Source: JAEMQF01 sp963791595
GTDB taxonomy: Bacteria > Pseudomonadota > Gammaproteobacteria > Burkholderiales > Burkholderiaceae_C
Direction: 5' to 3'
Length of the DNA stretch: 64,000 bases
Assembly: GCA_963791595.1 (NCBI GenBank)
Contig: CAWBTF010000017.1
Span: 24,079 to 88,078, forward strand
Of this stretch, positions 26,079-35,664 are shown piece by piece. The position numbers and the translations under genes are program-made. The notes beneath the pieces were generated by a model. It did not search any database, was not told the origin of the DNA, and worked only from the letters and a program-made list of their open reading frames with translations. Within the stretch, counting starts at the first letter, position 1; each line of letters opens with the position of its first letter.

Positions 26079-26473
26079 GCACCGCACTCGTCACCGACGC
26101 GCCCATGACCAACGCCGCTGCGGCCAACGCGTTCGTGGCGACCGCGTCCGTGACGACCGCGCAATATCGCACGCTGCTGGCGTTGCGTCGAGAACAGCTG
26201 GTGCAGCGCGCGCAGCAGCAACGCGTGCAACTCGCGCATTCGCTCGAACCGGCGCTGCGTGTCGCAGTGTGGGTTGATCGGGGTGCTGGGTTGTGGCACG
26301 CAGCGCGCCGCCGGCCCGCACTTGCACTCGCCGGTGGACTCGTTCCCGCTCTGGCGCTGGCGATCTGGAAACCTCGCGCCGTGCTGCGCGCGTTTGCCGC
26401 AGCGCTGGCGCTGTGGCGCATCAAGAATGCGTGGGCGGCGGTTGCGCGCGCGCCTGGTGCAAGGTTGCGATGA
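26075..26473 (+). CDS. YqjK-like small membrane-associated protein
   Basis: A 132-residue protein starting at GTG in a GTGA overlap with the yqjE-like stop. It has an Ala/Thr-rich leader, an arginine/glutamine-rich helix (LLALRREQLVQRAQQQRVQL) as in YqjK, and a hydrophobic segment ALALAGGLVPALALAIW. Its 3' end overlaps by 53 bases the end of the convergent phosphoribosyltransferase gene. The call rests mainly on position after YqjD and YqjE. Confidence 0.6.
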   Translation: MSTALVTDAPMTNAAAANAFVATASVTTAQYRTLLALRREQLVQRAQQQRVQLAHSLEPALRVAVWVDRGAGLWHAARRRPALALAGGLVPALALAIWKPRAVLRAFAAALALWRIKNAWAAVARAPGARLR

Positions 26474-27065
26474 CCTGTTCGTCCTCGACCTGCCCGAAGT
26501 GGTCGTAGAACTGACCCACCGCGTGAAAGTCCTCGGGCGCGCGCAGGCACACCACTTCGTCGGCCAGCGCGCGCACGCGGCGCAGGCTGTCGGCGGCGGC
26601 TACCGGAACGGCGCAGATCAGGCGTGACGGCTGCTGTTCGCGCAGCGCGTGCAGCGCGGCGACCATCGTCGCGCCGGTGGCCAGGCCGTCGTCGACGACG
26701 ATCGCGACCCGCCCCTTGGCAGACACGCGCTTCGCACCGTAGTTGCGGCGCCGCTCGTGCAGCCGTTCGAGCTGAGCGGCGGTTTCGCTTTCGATGTAGG
26801 CGTCGTCAACGTCGCCGCCGCGGTATTGGATGTGGCTCCAGCCCGATTCCGCGACCGCGCCGATCGCGTATTCCGGGTTGCCCGGAGCGCCGAGCTTGTG
26901 GGTGAGCACGACGTCGAGATCGGCGTCGAGCTCGTCGGCAAGGATCGCGGCGATCGGCACCGCGCCGCGCGGAATCGCGTAGACGACGGCGTGCTTGCCG
27001 CGCCAAGGCGCGAGGGCCTGCGCAAGTTGCCGGGCGGCGTCTTCTCGGTCGCGAAAGGGTTTCAT
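26421..27065 (-). CDS. Phosphoribosyltransferase family protein
   Basis: A 214-residue protein with the PRPP-binding motif VAIVVDDGLATGATMVAAL and an N-terminal AIPRGAVPIAAILADEL strand. This is the pattern of stand-alone PRTase-domain proteins often found near universal-stress or alpha/beta-hydrolase genes, whose base substrate is unknown. The ATG at 27065 is chosen because TTGGAG lies seven bases upstream. It is divergent from the acetyl-CoA synthetase gene. Confidence 0.8.
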   Translation of the reverse strand: MKPFRDREDAARQLAQALAPWRGKHAVVYAIPRGAVPIAAILADELDADLDVVLTHKLGAPGNPEYAIGAVAESGWSHIQYRGGDVDDAYIESETAAQLERLHERRRNYGAKRVSAKGRVAIVVDDGLATGATMVAALHALREQQPSRLICAVPVAAADSLRRVRALADEVVCLRAPEDFHAVGQFYDHFGQVEDEQVIATLHQARAQPPPTHS

Positions 27066-27187
27066 GCGCAGCTCCAAGCACGTTCACTGAGCCGGTGCTG
27101 CGGCGTGAGCGACGTGGCGTGTATGTCCTCAGCCGTCCGGATCGGCGGCGGCTGCACGGTACGGTAGATGCTCGCGCGCCGCGTGCC

Positions 27188-27229
27188 TTGTCTCAAATCA
27201 ACTCGTGCCTGCGGCGCGACCGGTATGGT
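27188..27229 (+). promoter_or_regulatory. Probable FNR-type promoter of the acsA-pdh operon
   Basis: TTGTC-TCAA-ATCAA at 27188-27201 matches the FNR palindrome at 8 of 10 positions with one perfect half-site. A -10-like TATGGT (4 of 6) lies at 27224-27229, again centred exactly 32 bp away, predicting a start near 27236, 16 bases before the ATG. Confidence 0.5.
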
Positions 27230-27251
27230 CGGCGACAAGCAAAGGTGAACC

Positions 27252-29041
<1,790 letters not shown>

Positions 29042-29045
<4 letters not shown>

Positions 29046-30064
29046 GCGATACGGTTGACACAACGCTGACCAGCAACCGCGTCACCGACGTCGAGCGCTA
29101 TGAACGCGACTTCTGCATGGCGCGGCTGCGCGACATGCTGCGCATCCGGCGCCTGGAAGAGCGCTGCGCGCAACTCTATGGCGAGGGCAAGATCCGCGGC
29201 TTTCTGCACCTGGCGATCGGCGAAGAAGCGGTCGCGGCCGGCGTGATGCCGAACCTTCAACCGCAAGACAACGTGGTCGCCACCTACCGCGAACACGGCC
29301 ATGCGCTGCTGCGCGGTGTGAGCATGAACGCGATCATGGCCGAGATGTACGGCAAGCAGGAAGGCTGTTCGCGCGGGCACGGCGGCTCGATGCATCTGTT
29401 CGACCGCGCGACGCGCTTCTTCGGCGGCAACGCGATCGTCGGCGGCGGCTTGCCGCTCGCTGTGGGGTTGGCGCTGGCGGACAAGCTCAGCATGAGAAAG
29501 GGCTGCGTTACCACCTGCTTCTTCGGCGAAGGCGCGGTCGCCGAAGGCGCGTTCCAGGAATCGCTGAACCTCGCCGCACTGTGGCACGTGCCGGTGCTGT
29601 TCGTCTGCGAGAACAACCTGTATGCGATGGGCACGGCGCTCTCGCGCAGCCAGGCGCAGATCGATCTGACGCAAAAGGCGCGCAGCTGCGGCGTGCCCAC
29701 CGGCCACATCAACGGCATGAACGTGCTCGCGGTGTTCGACGCCGCGCGGCAGGCCGTGGAGTTCGTGCGCGAGCAGCAGGTGCCGTTTTTCCTCGAGCTG
29801 CACACCTACCGCTTCCGCGCCCACTCGATGTTCGACGCCGAGCTTTACCGCGACAAGGCGGAGGTCGAGCGCTGGAAGCAGCACGGCCCGATCCATGGCC
29901 TGACCGACGCGTTGAAAGCCGCGGGCAAGATGACAGAGGTCGATTTCGAGCAGCTCGACGGAGAAGCGATGCGCGAAGTCGACGCCGCGGTGGCGTTCGC
30001 CGAAGCCGGCAGCTGGGAACCCATGCAGCAGCTGACGCGCGACGTGCTCACGCCCGCGGCATGA
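29042..30064 (+). CDS. pdhA: Pyruvate (or acetoin-type) dehydrogenase E1 alpha subunit
   Basis: A 340-residue ThDP-dependent E1 alpha protein. It shows YREHGHALLRG, SRGHGGSMHLFD (phosphorylation-loop region), GGNAIVGGGLPLAVGLA, and the ThDP motif FFGEGAVAEGAFQESLNLAALW...CENN. It begins inside the acsA stop (ATGA overlap). The E1 beta gene follows after an inserted flavodoxin gene; no E2 or E3 gene is in the window, so the pair must use an E2 encoded elsewhere or act alone. Confidence 0.87.
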
Positions 30065-30089
30065 CGCAGACGCGAACCAGGAGACCTGC

Positions 30090-30695
30090 ATGCTGCCCAT
30101 CCTCGTTGCCTATGCCACCACCGAAGGCCAGACGCGCAGAATCGCGGAATTCATTGCCGAGCGCCTGCGCATCCGCGGCCACCGCGTCGACCTCGTCGAC
30201 ACCGCGACGCCCGCGGCCGCCGAGGCCGTGTCGGTGGTCTACCAGGGGGTGATCCTCGCCGGTTCGGTGCACCAGCAGGAGCACCCGAAGTCACTCGCGC
30301 AGTTCGTGAAGCGCAACCATGCGTGGCTGATTGCGCTTCCGTGCGCCGTGTTCTCGGTCAGCCTGACCGCGGCACTGAACGATCTGGAGAGCCGGATCGA
30401 GACGCGGCGCCTGCTGCATGACTTCGTCGACGACTGCGACCTCAAGCCGGTGGCGATGCACTGCGTGGCGGGCGCGCTCAAATACACCCAGTACGACTAC
30501 TTCAAGCGCGTCTTGATGCGCATGATCGCGCGCCAGCGAGGGCAGAGCACAGACACGTCGAAGGACTGCGAGTACACGGACTGGGATGAACTGGAAGCCG
30601 AAGTCGATGAATTTCTGGTCAAGGCGGGAATTCCGGTTCCGCAAGCGGCTTGCGAACCGGGTGCATCCGTGATGCCGATTCGCGTGCGGCCATGA
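30090..30695 (+). CDS. Flavodoxin-domain protein (HemG-like)
   Basis: A 201-residue protein with the FMN phosphate-binding loop VAYATTEGQTRRIAEFIAERL and an FMN-binding LAGSVHQQEHPKSL and ALPCAVFSVSLTAA. The closest pattern is menaquinone-dependent protoporphyrinogen IX dehydrogenase (HemG, KYTQYDYFKRVLMRMIA). It sits between pdhA and pdhB and its TGA overlaps the pdhB ATG, so it is part of that operon. An electron carrier or a haem-synthesis enzyme working without oxygen are both possible. Confidence 0.78.
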   Translation: MLPILVAYATTEGQTRRIAEFIAERLRIRGHRVDLVDTATPAAAEAVSVVYQGVILAGSVHQQEHPKSLAQFVKRNHAWLIALPCAVFSVSLTAALNDLESRIETRRLLHDFVDDCDLKPVAMHCVAGALKYTQYDYFKRVLMRMIARQRGQSTDTSKDCEYTDWDELEAEVDEFLVKAGIPVPQAACEPGASVMPIRVRP

Positions 30696-31675
30696 GCAAG
30701 ACCAGCTACCGTGAAGCCCTGCGTGCCGCGCACCGCGAGGCGCTGCAGCGCGACCCGCGGGTCTTCGTGATGGGCGAGGACGTCGGGCGCTACGGCGGCA
30801 GCTACGCCGTCACGAAGGGTCTGCTCGAGGAATTCGGCGAGGCGCGAATCCGCGACACGCCGCTGTCGGAGTTGGGGTTTGTCGGCGCGGGAATCGGCGC
30901 TGCGATGGGCGGCATGCGGCCGATCGTCGAGGTGATGACGGTCAACTTCAGCCTGCTCGCGCTCGACGCCATCGTCAACACCGCCGCAGCGATGCGCCAC
31001 ATGTCGGGTGGCCAGTTCTCGGTGCCGGTGGTGATCCGCATGGCCACCGGCGCCGGCCGCCAGCTCGCGGCGCAGCATTCGCACAGCCTGGAGGTCTGGT
31101 ACGCGCATGTGCCGGGTTTGAAGGTGCTCGCGCCGGCGACGCTGGAAGACGCGCGCGGCATGTTGTGGCCGGCGCTGCAGGACCCCGACCCGGTGGTCAT
31201 CTTCGAGCACGCGCAGCTCTACAACCTGGAGGGTGAACTCGCTGACCCGGCGCGGGTCGTGGACCTGTCGCGCGCGGCGGTGCGGCGCGCGGGAGCGGCG
31301 CTGACGCTCGTCACCTACGGCGGCAGCCTGCCGCGCGCGCTGGCCGCGGCGGAGAACCTGGCCGACGAAGGCATTGAAGCCGAAGTGATCGACCTGCGCG
31401 TGCTGCGCCCGCTCGACATGGCCACGGTGCTCGAATCGGTGCGCAAGACGCGGCGATTGCTCGTCGTCGACGAAGGCTGGCGCACTTGCAGCCTGGCCGC
31501 CGAGATCCTCGCGCAAGTCAGCGAAGAAGCGTTTTACGAACTCGACGCGCCGCCCGCCCGCGTGTGCAGCGAAGAGGTGCCGATTCCCTATGCCAAGCAC
31601 CTCGAAGACGCCGCGCTGCCTTTGGCGCCGAAGATCGTCGCCGCGGCCAGGGCCTTGATCGCCGCGAAGGCGTAA
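30692..31675 (+). CDS. pdhB: Pyruvate (or acetoin-type) dehydrogenase E1 beta subunit
   Basis: A 327-residue transketolase-like E1 beta subunit: YREALRAAHREALQRDPRVFVMGEDVGRYGG, RIRDTPLSELGFVGAGIGAAMGG and VVIRMATGAGRQLAAQHS are typical, as is the C-terminal transketolase domain with DLRVLRPLD and VVDEGW. The ATG at 30692 overlaps the flavodoxin stop. It ends an acsA-pdhA-flavodoxin-pdhB transcription unit that may be under the FNR-type site near 27190. Confidence 0.87.
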   Translation: MSKTSYREALRAAHREALQRDPRVFVMGEDVGRYGGSYAVTKGLLEEFGEARIRDTPLSELGFVGAGIGAAMGGMRPIVEVMTVNFSLLALDAIVNTAAAMRHMSGGQFSVPVVIRMATGAGRQLAAQHSHSLEVWYAHVPGLKVLAPATLEDARGMLWPALQDPDPVVIFEHAQLYNLEGELADPARVVDLSRAAVRRAGAALTLVTYGGSLPRALAAAENLADEGIEAEVIDLRVLRPLDMATVLESVRKTRRLLVVDEGWRTCSLAAEILAQVSEEAFYELDAPPARVCSEEVPIPYAKHLEDAALPLAPKIVAAARALIAAKA

Positions 31676-31774
31676 TTCCACGCCAAGCGGCTGGTGCTGC
31701 GCCTTGCGCTACCTCAGTCCGCGATGACGTGCCTGCAGCCACACTGAATCAGGGTCAACTTCCGGAGACGATCG

Positions 31775-32359
31775 ATGCGCCAGCCCCTGCAGATCACGTT
31801 CCGCGGCATAGATCATTCCGACGCCGTCGAGGCCGCCGTGCGCGAGAAGGCCGCGCACCTCGAGCGCTTCAGCGCCGACATCATGGCGTGCCGCGTCGTC
31901 GTCGACTTGCTGGAAAAGCATCGGCAGCAGGGCCGGCCGTTCGGCGTGCGCATCGATTTGACGCTGCCCGGCCATGAACTCATCGTGAACCGAGTCGAGC
32001 GCGAAGACGTCTATGTCGCGCTGCGCGACGCCTTCGACGGCATGAAGCGCCAGATCGAAGAGGTGGTCCAGCAGCGTCGCGGGCAGGAGAAGCAGCACCC
32101 GCGTGAATATCATGGCGAAGTGGTGCGCCTGAACGACGAGGGCGGCTTCGGATTCATCCGCACTCCCGACGGCCAGGAGTATTACTTCAGCCGCGAGAAT
32201 CTGACCGGCGCGCGCTTCGATCAGGTGCGCGTCGGCATGGAAGTCCAGTTCATCACCGAAGTCGCGGCGCAGGGCTTGCAGGCCAAACGCGTCAGTCTGG
32301 GCAAGCACCACGTCAGCACGATGCCGGCCGAGTCGCAACGGCTGGAAGAAGGAGAATGA
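31775..32359 (+). CDS. HPF/RaiA ribosome-associated domain fused to a cold-shock domain
   Basis: A 194-residue fusion. Residues 1-100 are an HPF/YfiA domain (QITFRGIDHSDAVEAAVREKAAHLE, LTLPGHELIVNR, DVYVALRDAFDGMKRQI), which binds the 30S A/P sites and silences ribosomes. Residues about 112-178 are a cold-shock OB fold with GEVVRLNDEGGFGFIRTPDG and EYYFSRENL (RNP1/RNP2-like). The gene is followed directly by the DHH gene, whose GTG start comes right after its stop. The fusion would link ribosome hibernation to single-stranded RNA binding. Confidence 0.85.
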   Translation: MRQPLQITFRGIDHSDAVEAAVREKAAHLERFSADIMACRVVVDLLEKHRQQGRPFGVRIDLTLPGHELIVNRVEREDVYVALRDAFDGMKRQIEEVVQQRRGQEKQHPREYHGEVVRLNDEGGFGFIRTPDGQEYYFSRENLTGARFDQVRVGMEVQFITEVAAQGLQAKRVSLGKHHVSTMPAESQRLEEGE

Positions 32360-33331
32360 GTGCAGCGCATCGATGTCTGCAACGGCGACGCCGACGGCCT
32401 GTGTGCGGTGCTGCAATGGCGCCTGCATGAACCGGCGCCCGCCGCGCTCGTCACCGGGCTGAAGCGCGACATCGGTTTGCTCGAGCGCGTGCACGCCGCG
32501 CCCGGCGACGAAGTGCTGGTGTGCGACATCTCGATGCAGCGCAACCGAGGCGCGCTGTTGCGTCTGCTCGATCAGGGCGTTCGGGTGCGCTACTTCGACC
32601 ACCACGCGGTGCGGGACGTGCCCGTGCACCCGAATCTGGAATGCCATCTCGAGACGAGCCCCCAGGTCTGCACCAGCCTGCTGATGGACCGGCACCTGCG
32701 CGGTGCGTTTCATGCCTGGGCGCTGGTGGGTGCGTATGGCGACAACCTGAGCGAAGTCGCCGACGCGCTGGCCGCGGCCGCGGGCATGCCGAGTCAGGAC
32801 CGGACCAGCCTGCGTGCGCTCGGCGAGGCGATCAACTACAACGCCTACGGCGACGACGAGCGCGACGTGCGCATCGCGCCGGCGAGCCTCTATCAAGTCA
32901 TGGCGCGCTATGCCGACCCGCTCGACATGCTGCTGCACGATTCCGTCGCCCAGCAGCTCGACGCGCTGCGCCGCGCCGACCTCGAACTGGCCGTCGCGGT
33001 GGCGCCGCATTGGCAGAACGACCGCGCGTGCGTCGTGGTGCTGCCCGATGCGCCGTGGAGCCGGCGCGTCATCGGCACGCTCGCCAACTGGCTCGCGCTC
33101 GAGCATCCGCAACGGGCGCACGCGGTGCTCAAGCCGCTGCAAGACGACGGTTTCGAGGTCAGCGTGCGCGCGCCGCTCATCGCGCCGAATGGCGCGGACC
33201 GGCTCTGCAGCCGCTTCGGCGGCTCGGGCCGCGCCCGCGCGGCCGGGATCGACTGCCTGCCTCCCGATGCGCTGGAGCGCTTCATCGGCGAGTTCTCCAG
33301 CTTCCCCTTCAACCCTGACCCGGGAGCGTAG
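32360..33331 (+). CDS. DHH-family phosphoesterase-like protein
   Basis: A 323-residue protein with NGDADGLCAVLQWRL (metal-binding DxD of the DHH domain), VLVCDISMQRN and the YFDHHA signature, and a C-terminal DHHA1-like part with FGGSGRARAAGIDCL (GGGH-like motif altered to GGSG). Such proteins hydrolyse short RNAs, pApA or similar phosphodiesters. The start is GTG directly after the stop of the HPF-cold-shock gene. Loss of the histidine in the last motif may change the substrate. Confidence 0.75.
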   Translation: MQRIDVCNGDADGLCAVLQWRLHEPAPAALVTGLKRDIGLLERVHAAPGDEVLVCDISMQRNRGALLRLLDQGVRVRYFDHHAVRDVPVHPNLECHLETSPQVCTSLLMDRHLRGAFHAWALVGAYGDNLSEVADALAAAAGMPSQDRTSLRALGEAINYNAYGDDERDVRIAPASLYQVMARYADPLDMLLHDSVAQQLDALRRADLELAVAVAPHWQNDRACVVVLPDAPWSRRVIGTLANWLALEHPQRAHAVLKPLQDDGFEVSVRAPLIAPNGADRLCSRFGGSGRARAAGIDCLPPDALERFIGEFSSFPFNPDPGA

Positions 33332-33333
33332 CC

Positions 33334-34302
33334 ATGCTGCTGTTCAGCCTCGACCCCGATTCCAATTTCGCGACCGCGCTCGCCGACGATCTCGAGGAAA
33401 GCCTGAGCCCGTTCGAAGACCGCGCCTTCGAAGACGGCGAGCACAAGGTGCGGCCCAAGGTGGACCCGCGCGGCGCGGACGCTTACGTGGTGTGCAGCCT
33501 GCACGGCGGCCCATTGGGAAGCCAACAGAGCCCGCACGACAAGCTGTTTCGCCTGCTGATGTTCATCGCCACGCTGCGCGAGCACGGCGCGGCGCGGATC
33601 ACTGCCGTCGTGCCCTACCTGGCTTACGCGCGCAAGGACCGCCAGACCAAACCGTTCGACCCGCTGACGCTGCGCTACGTCGCGCAATTGTTCGAGGCGG
33701 TGGGGCTGGCGCAGATCATCGTTCTGGAAGCGCACAACGTCGCCGCGTTCCAGAACGCGTTTCGCTGCATCACGTTGCACCTCGAAGCGCATCGCGCCTT
33801 CGATCCGCTCGTTCCTGAACTCACCGGCGCCGCCCCGATCGCCGTGGCGTCGCCCGACCCGGGCGGCGTGAAGCGTGCGCAGTTGTGGCGCGAAGCGCTG
33901 CTCGAGCGGCTCTCGGTCCCGGTGGGCTTTGCGTCGATCGACAAACGCCGCAGTGCGGGCCTGGTGAGCAGCGACAACCTGGTGGCGGGGGATGTGCACG
34001 GCATGACGGTGTTGCTGCTCGACGACCTGATCGCCGGCGGCGACACGATGCGCCGCGCCGCCCACGCCTTGCACCATGCCGGCGCGCGCGAGGTGATCGC
34101 CTGTGCGGCGCACGGCCTGTTCATCGAGCCCGCCGCCGAGGTGCTGGCCGACGCCGCAATCTCGCGCGTGATCGTCACCGACAGCGTGCCGCCGTTTCGC
34201 CTGCCCACCGCGGGAGCGGTGAGCCGCAAGCTGCGCATCGTCTCCAGCGTGCCGCTGTTCGCGCGCGCGATCAGGGATTGCCGCGATTCCTGGCGGCGCT
34301 GA
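33334..34302 (+). CDS. Ribose-phosphate pyrophosphokinase-like protein
   Basis: A 322-residue PRPP synthetase homologue. It has the flexible-loop region VVPYLAYARKDRQTKPFDPLT, the ASPDPGGVKRAQLW segment (ribose 5-phosphate side), and the PRPP-binding loop VLLLDDLIAGGDTM. It is shorter and more diverged than the housekeeping Prs and lies two bases after the DHH gene in a stress-type operon. It may act on a modified ribose; that is inference. Confidence 0.8.
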   Translation: MLLFSLDPDSNFATALADDLEESLSPFEDRAFEDGEHKVRPKVDPRGADAYVVCSLHGGPLGSQQSPHDKLFRLLMFIATLREHGAARITAVVPYLAYARKDRQTKPFDPLTLRYVAQLFEAVGLAQIIVLEAHNVAAFQNAFRCITLHLEAHRAFDPLVPELTGAAPIAVASPDPGGVKRAQLWREALLERLSVPVGFASIDKRRSAGLVSSDNLVAGDVHGMTVLLLDDLIAGGDTMRRAAHALHHAGAREVIACAAHGLFIEPAAEVLADAAISRVIVTDSVPPFRLPTAGAVSRKLRIVSSVPLFARAIRDCRDSWRR

Positions 34303-35371
34303 TGCCTGCCTGGGCGTGCGCCGCAGCGGGCACGTTCAAAGCGTCCAGCGCCACGCCTGCGCGGTCGATGTAGCGCTGCGCCAGCGGGGGCCAATGCTGC
34401 GGCGTGCGCGGCTGCGGGTCGAGCAGGTGCGCCATCGCGAAGCGGGCGCGGCGCAGCGCGAGCTGCGCGGTGTAGAGCTGCAGCAGCGCGTCCGCCGGGC
34501 TATCGTCCAGCGCTGACGCGACGCCGGCGAGCAAGCGCCGCCCGATCCACGGCGCTCCCGCCATTTCGCATTCCAGGCCGAGGAAGGCGATCTCGGCGAA
34601 GGGATCGACCTGGCGCAGCAGGGGGTTGAACTCGAGGCAGTCGATGACGACGGGCGGATCGAGCAGCCACACGTGTTCCGGGCGCAGGTCGCCATGGCCA
34701 TCGACGATCGCACCGCGCGAGCAGCGCTGCGCCAACAGCGCCGCGTGGGCGATCAGCGCCGCGTCGAGCCGGTCGAGAACCTGCGCCGCGCCGCGCAGCT
34801 GGAACTGCGGACGCAGCAGCACCTCGCGCGTCGACACCTGCTCGCGCTCGAAGCGCGCCAGAAACTCGGGTGCCGCAACGTCGATGCGAGGCGCGCTGCG
34901 ATAGAAAGCGGCGAGCACCGCCACCAGTGCGTCGACGTCGCGCATCGCGATCCGCGCCTGCGCGATCATGGATTGCAGCGCGGCTTGGGCCGGCAGGCGC
35001 CGCATCGCGACCAGCCAGTCGACGGTGTCCCCTGGGGCGGGCAGGTCTTCTTCGGCCACCAGCATCAGGCCGTGGCCGCTCGCCTGCAACGCCACCAATC
35101 CGAGGTAGACGCCCGGTGCGAGGCGCGAGTTCAGGCGCACCTCTTCGCGGCAATAGAACTCGCGCGCAGCGAGCGTCGAAAAGTCGAGGAACGGAAAGCG
35201 CACCGGCTTCTTCAGCTTGAGCACGCGCTCAGCCGTGAAGAAAAGCCACGACATGTGCGTCTCCAGGCACTCGGGCGCGGCGTTCGACTGCGCGCCCGCG
35301 GCGTGCGCCCGAAGAAAGCGCAGCTTGGCCTCGAGTGAGCAACCGTCGCCGGGCCGTCCCGAGAGGTGCAT
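34271..35371 (-). CDS. Aminoglycoside phosphotransferase-like kinase-fold protein
   Basis: A 366-residue protein of the type in which an APH-fold domain is usually fused to an ATP-binding P-loop domain. Here only the APH part is present: HMSWLFFTAERVLKLKKPVRFPFLDFST, LNSRLAPGVYLGLVALQ, and the catalytic DGHGDLRPEHVWLLDPPVVIDCLEFNP (HxD and DFG-like Asp). The ATG at 35371 is chosen because it forms a TGATG overlap with the upstream small gene; an ATG at 35404 lies inside that gene. Its 3' end overlaps by 32 bases the convergent PRPP-synthetase-like gene. The phosphate acceptor is unknown. Confidence 0.7.
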   Translation of the reverse strand: MHLSGRPGDGCSLEAKLRFLRAHAAGAQSNAAPECLETHMSWLFFTAERVLKLKKPVRFPFLDFSTLAAREFYCREEVRLNSRLAPGVYLGLVALQASGHGLMLVAEEDLPAPGDTVDWLVAMRRLPAQAALQSMIAQARIAMRDVDALVAVLAAFYRSAPRIDVAAPEFLARFEREQVSTREVLLRPQFQLRGAAQVLDRLDAALIAHAALLAQRCSRGAIVDGHGDLRPEHVWLLDPPVVIDCLEFNPLLRQVDPFAEIAFLGLECEMAGAPWIGRRLLAGVASALDDSPADALLQLYTAQLALRRARFAMAHLLDPQPRTPQHWPPLAQRYIDRAGVALDALNVPAAAHAQAGISAARNRGNP

Positions 35372-35592
35372 CACGTCATCGGTTGGCGCAGGATCGTCTT
35401 CCACTTCGACGCTGCGGCGCGCCGGATGTCGCTCAGGTCGACGGCTTGCGCATAGGCGGGCGATTGGTTCGGGTCGCCCGCGCCATCGATCATCAGAACG
35501 CGCAGCGCCGGCACCTCGACCTGCACGACCTCTTTCGCGCTTGCGGTGTAGAGCTGGTTCAGCTCTTTCTTCAGGTCGACCTTTTTCATCAA
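35371..35592 (-). pseudogene. Truncated GyrI-like domain protein
   Basis: A 73-residue reading frame whose first 48 residues (KVDLKKELNQLYTASAKEVV, LRVLMIDGAGDPNQSPAYAQAV) match the N-terminus of the roughly 200-residue GyrI-like small-molecule-binding proteins. The match stops abruptly and the remaining 25 residues are unrelated. Its TGA overlaps the start of the kinase-like gene, so a deletion seems to have joined the two. It is probably a remnant, although the translational coupling could keep it translated. Confidence 0.6.
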
Positions 35593-35664
35593 CCCAGACT
35601 AACCGCCGTGGTGGCGGACGCGTTGATGGCGGTCAAGCGGGCGCTGTCTCGCCCAGCAGCTGGC

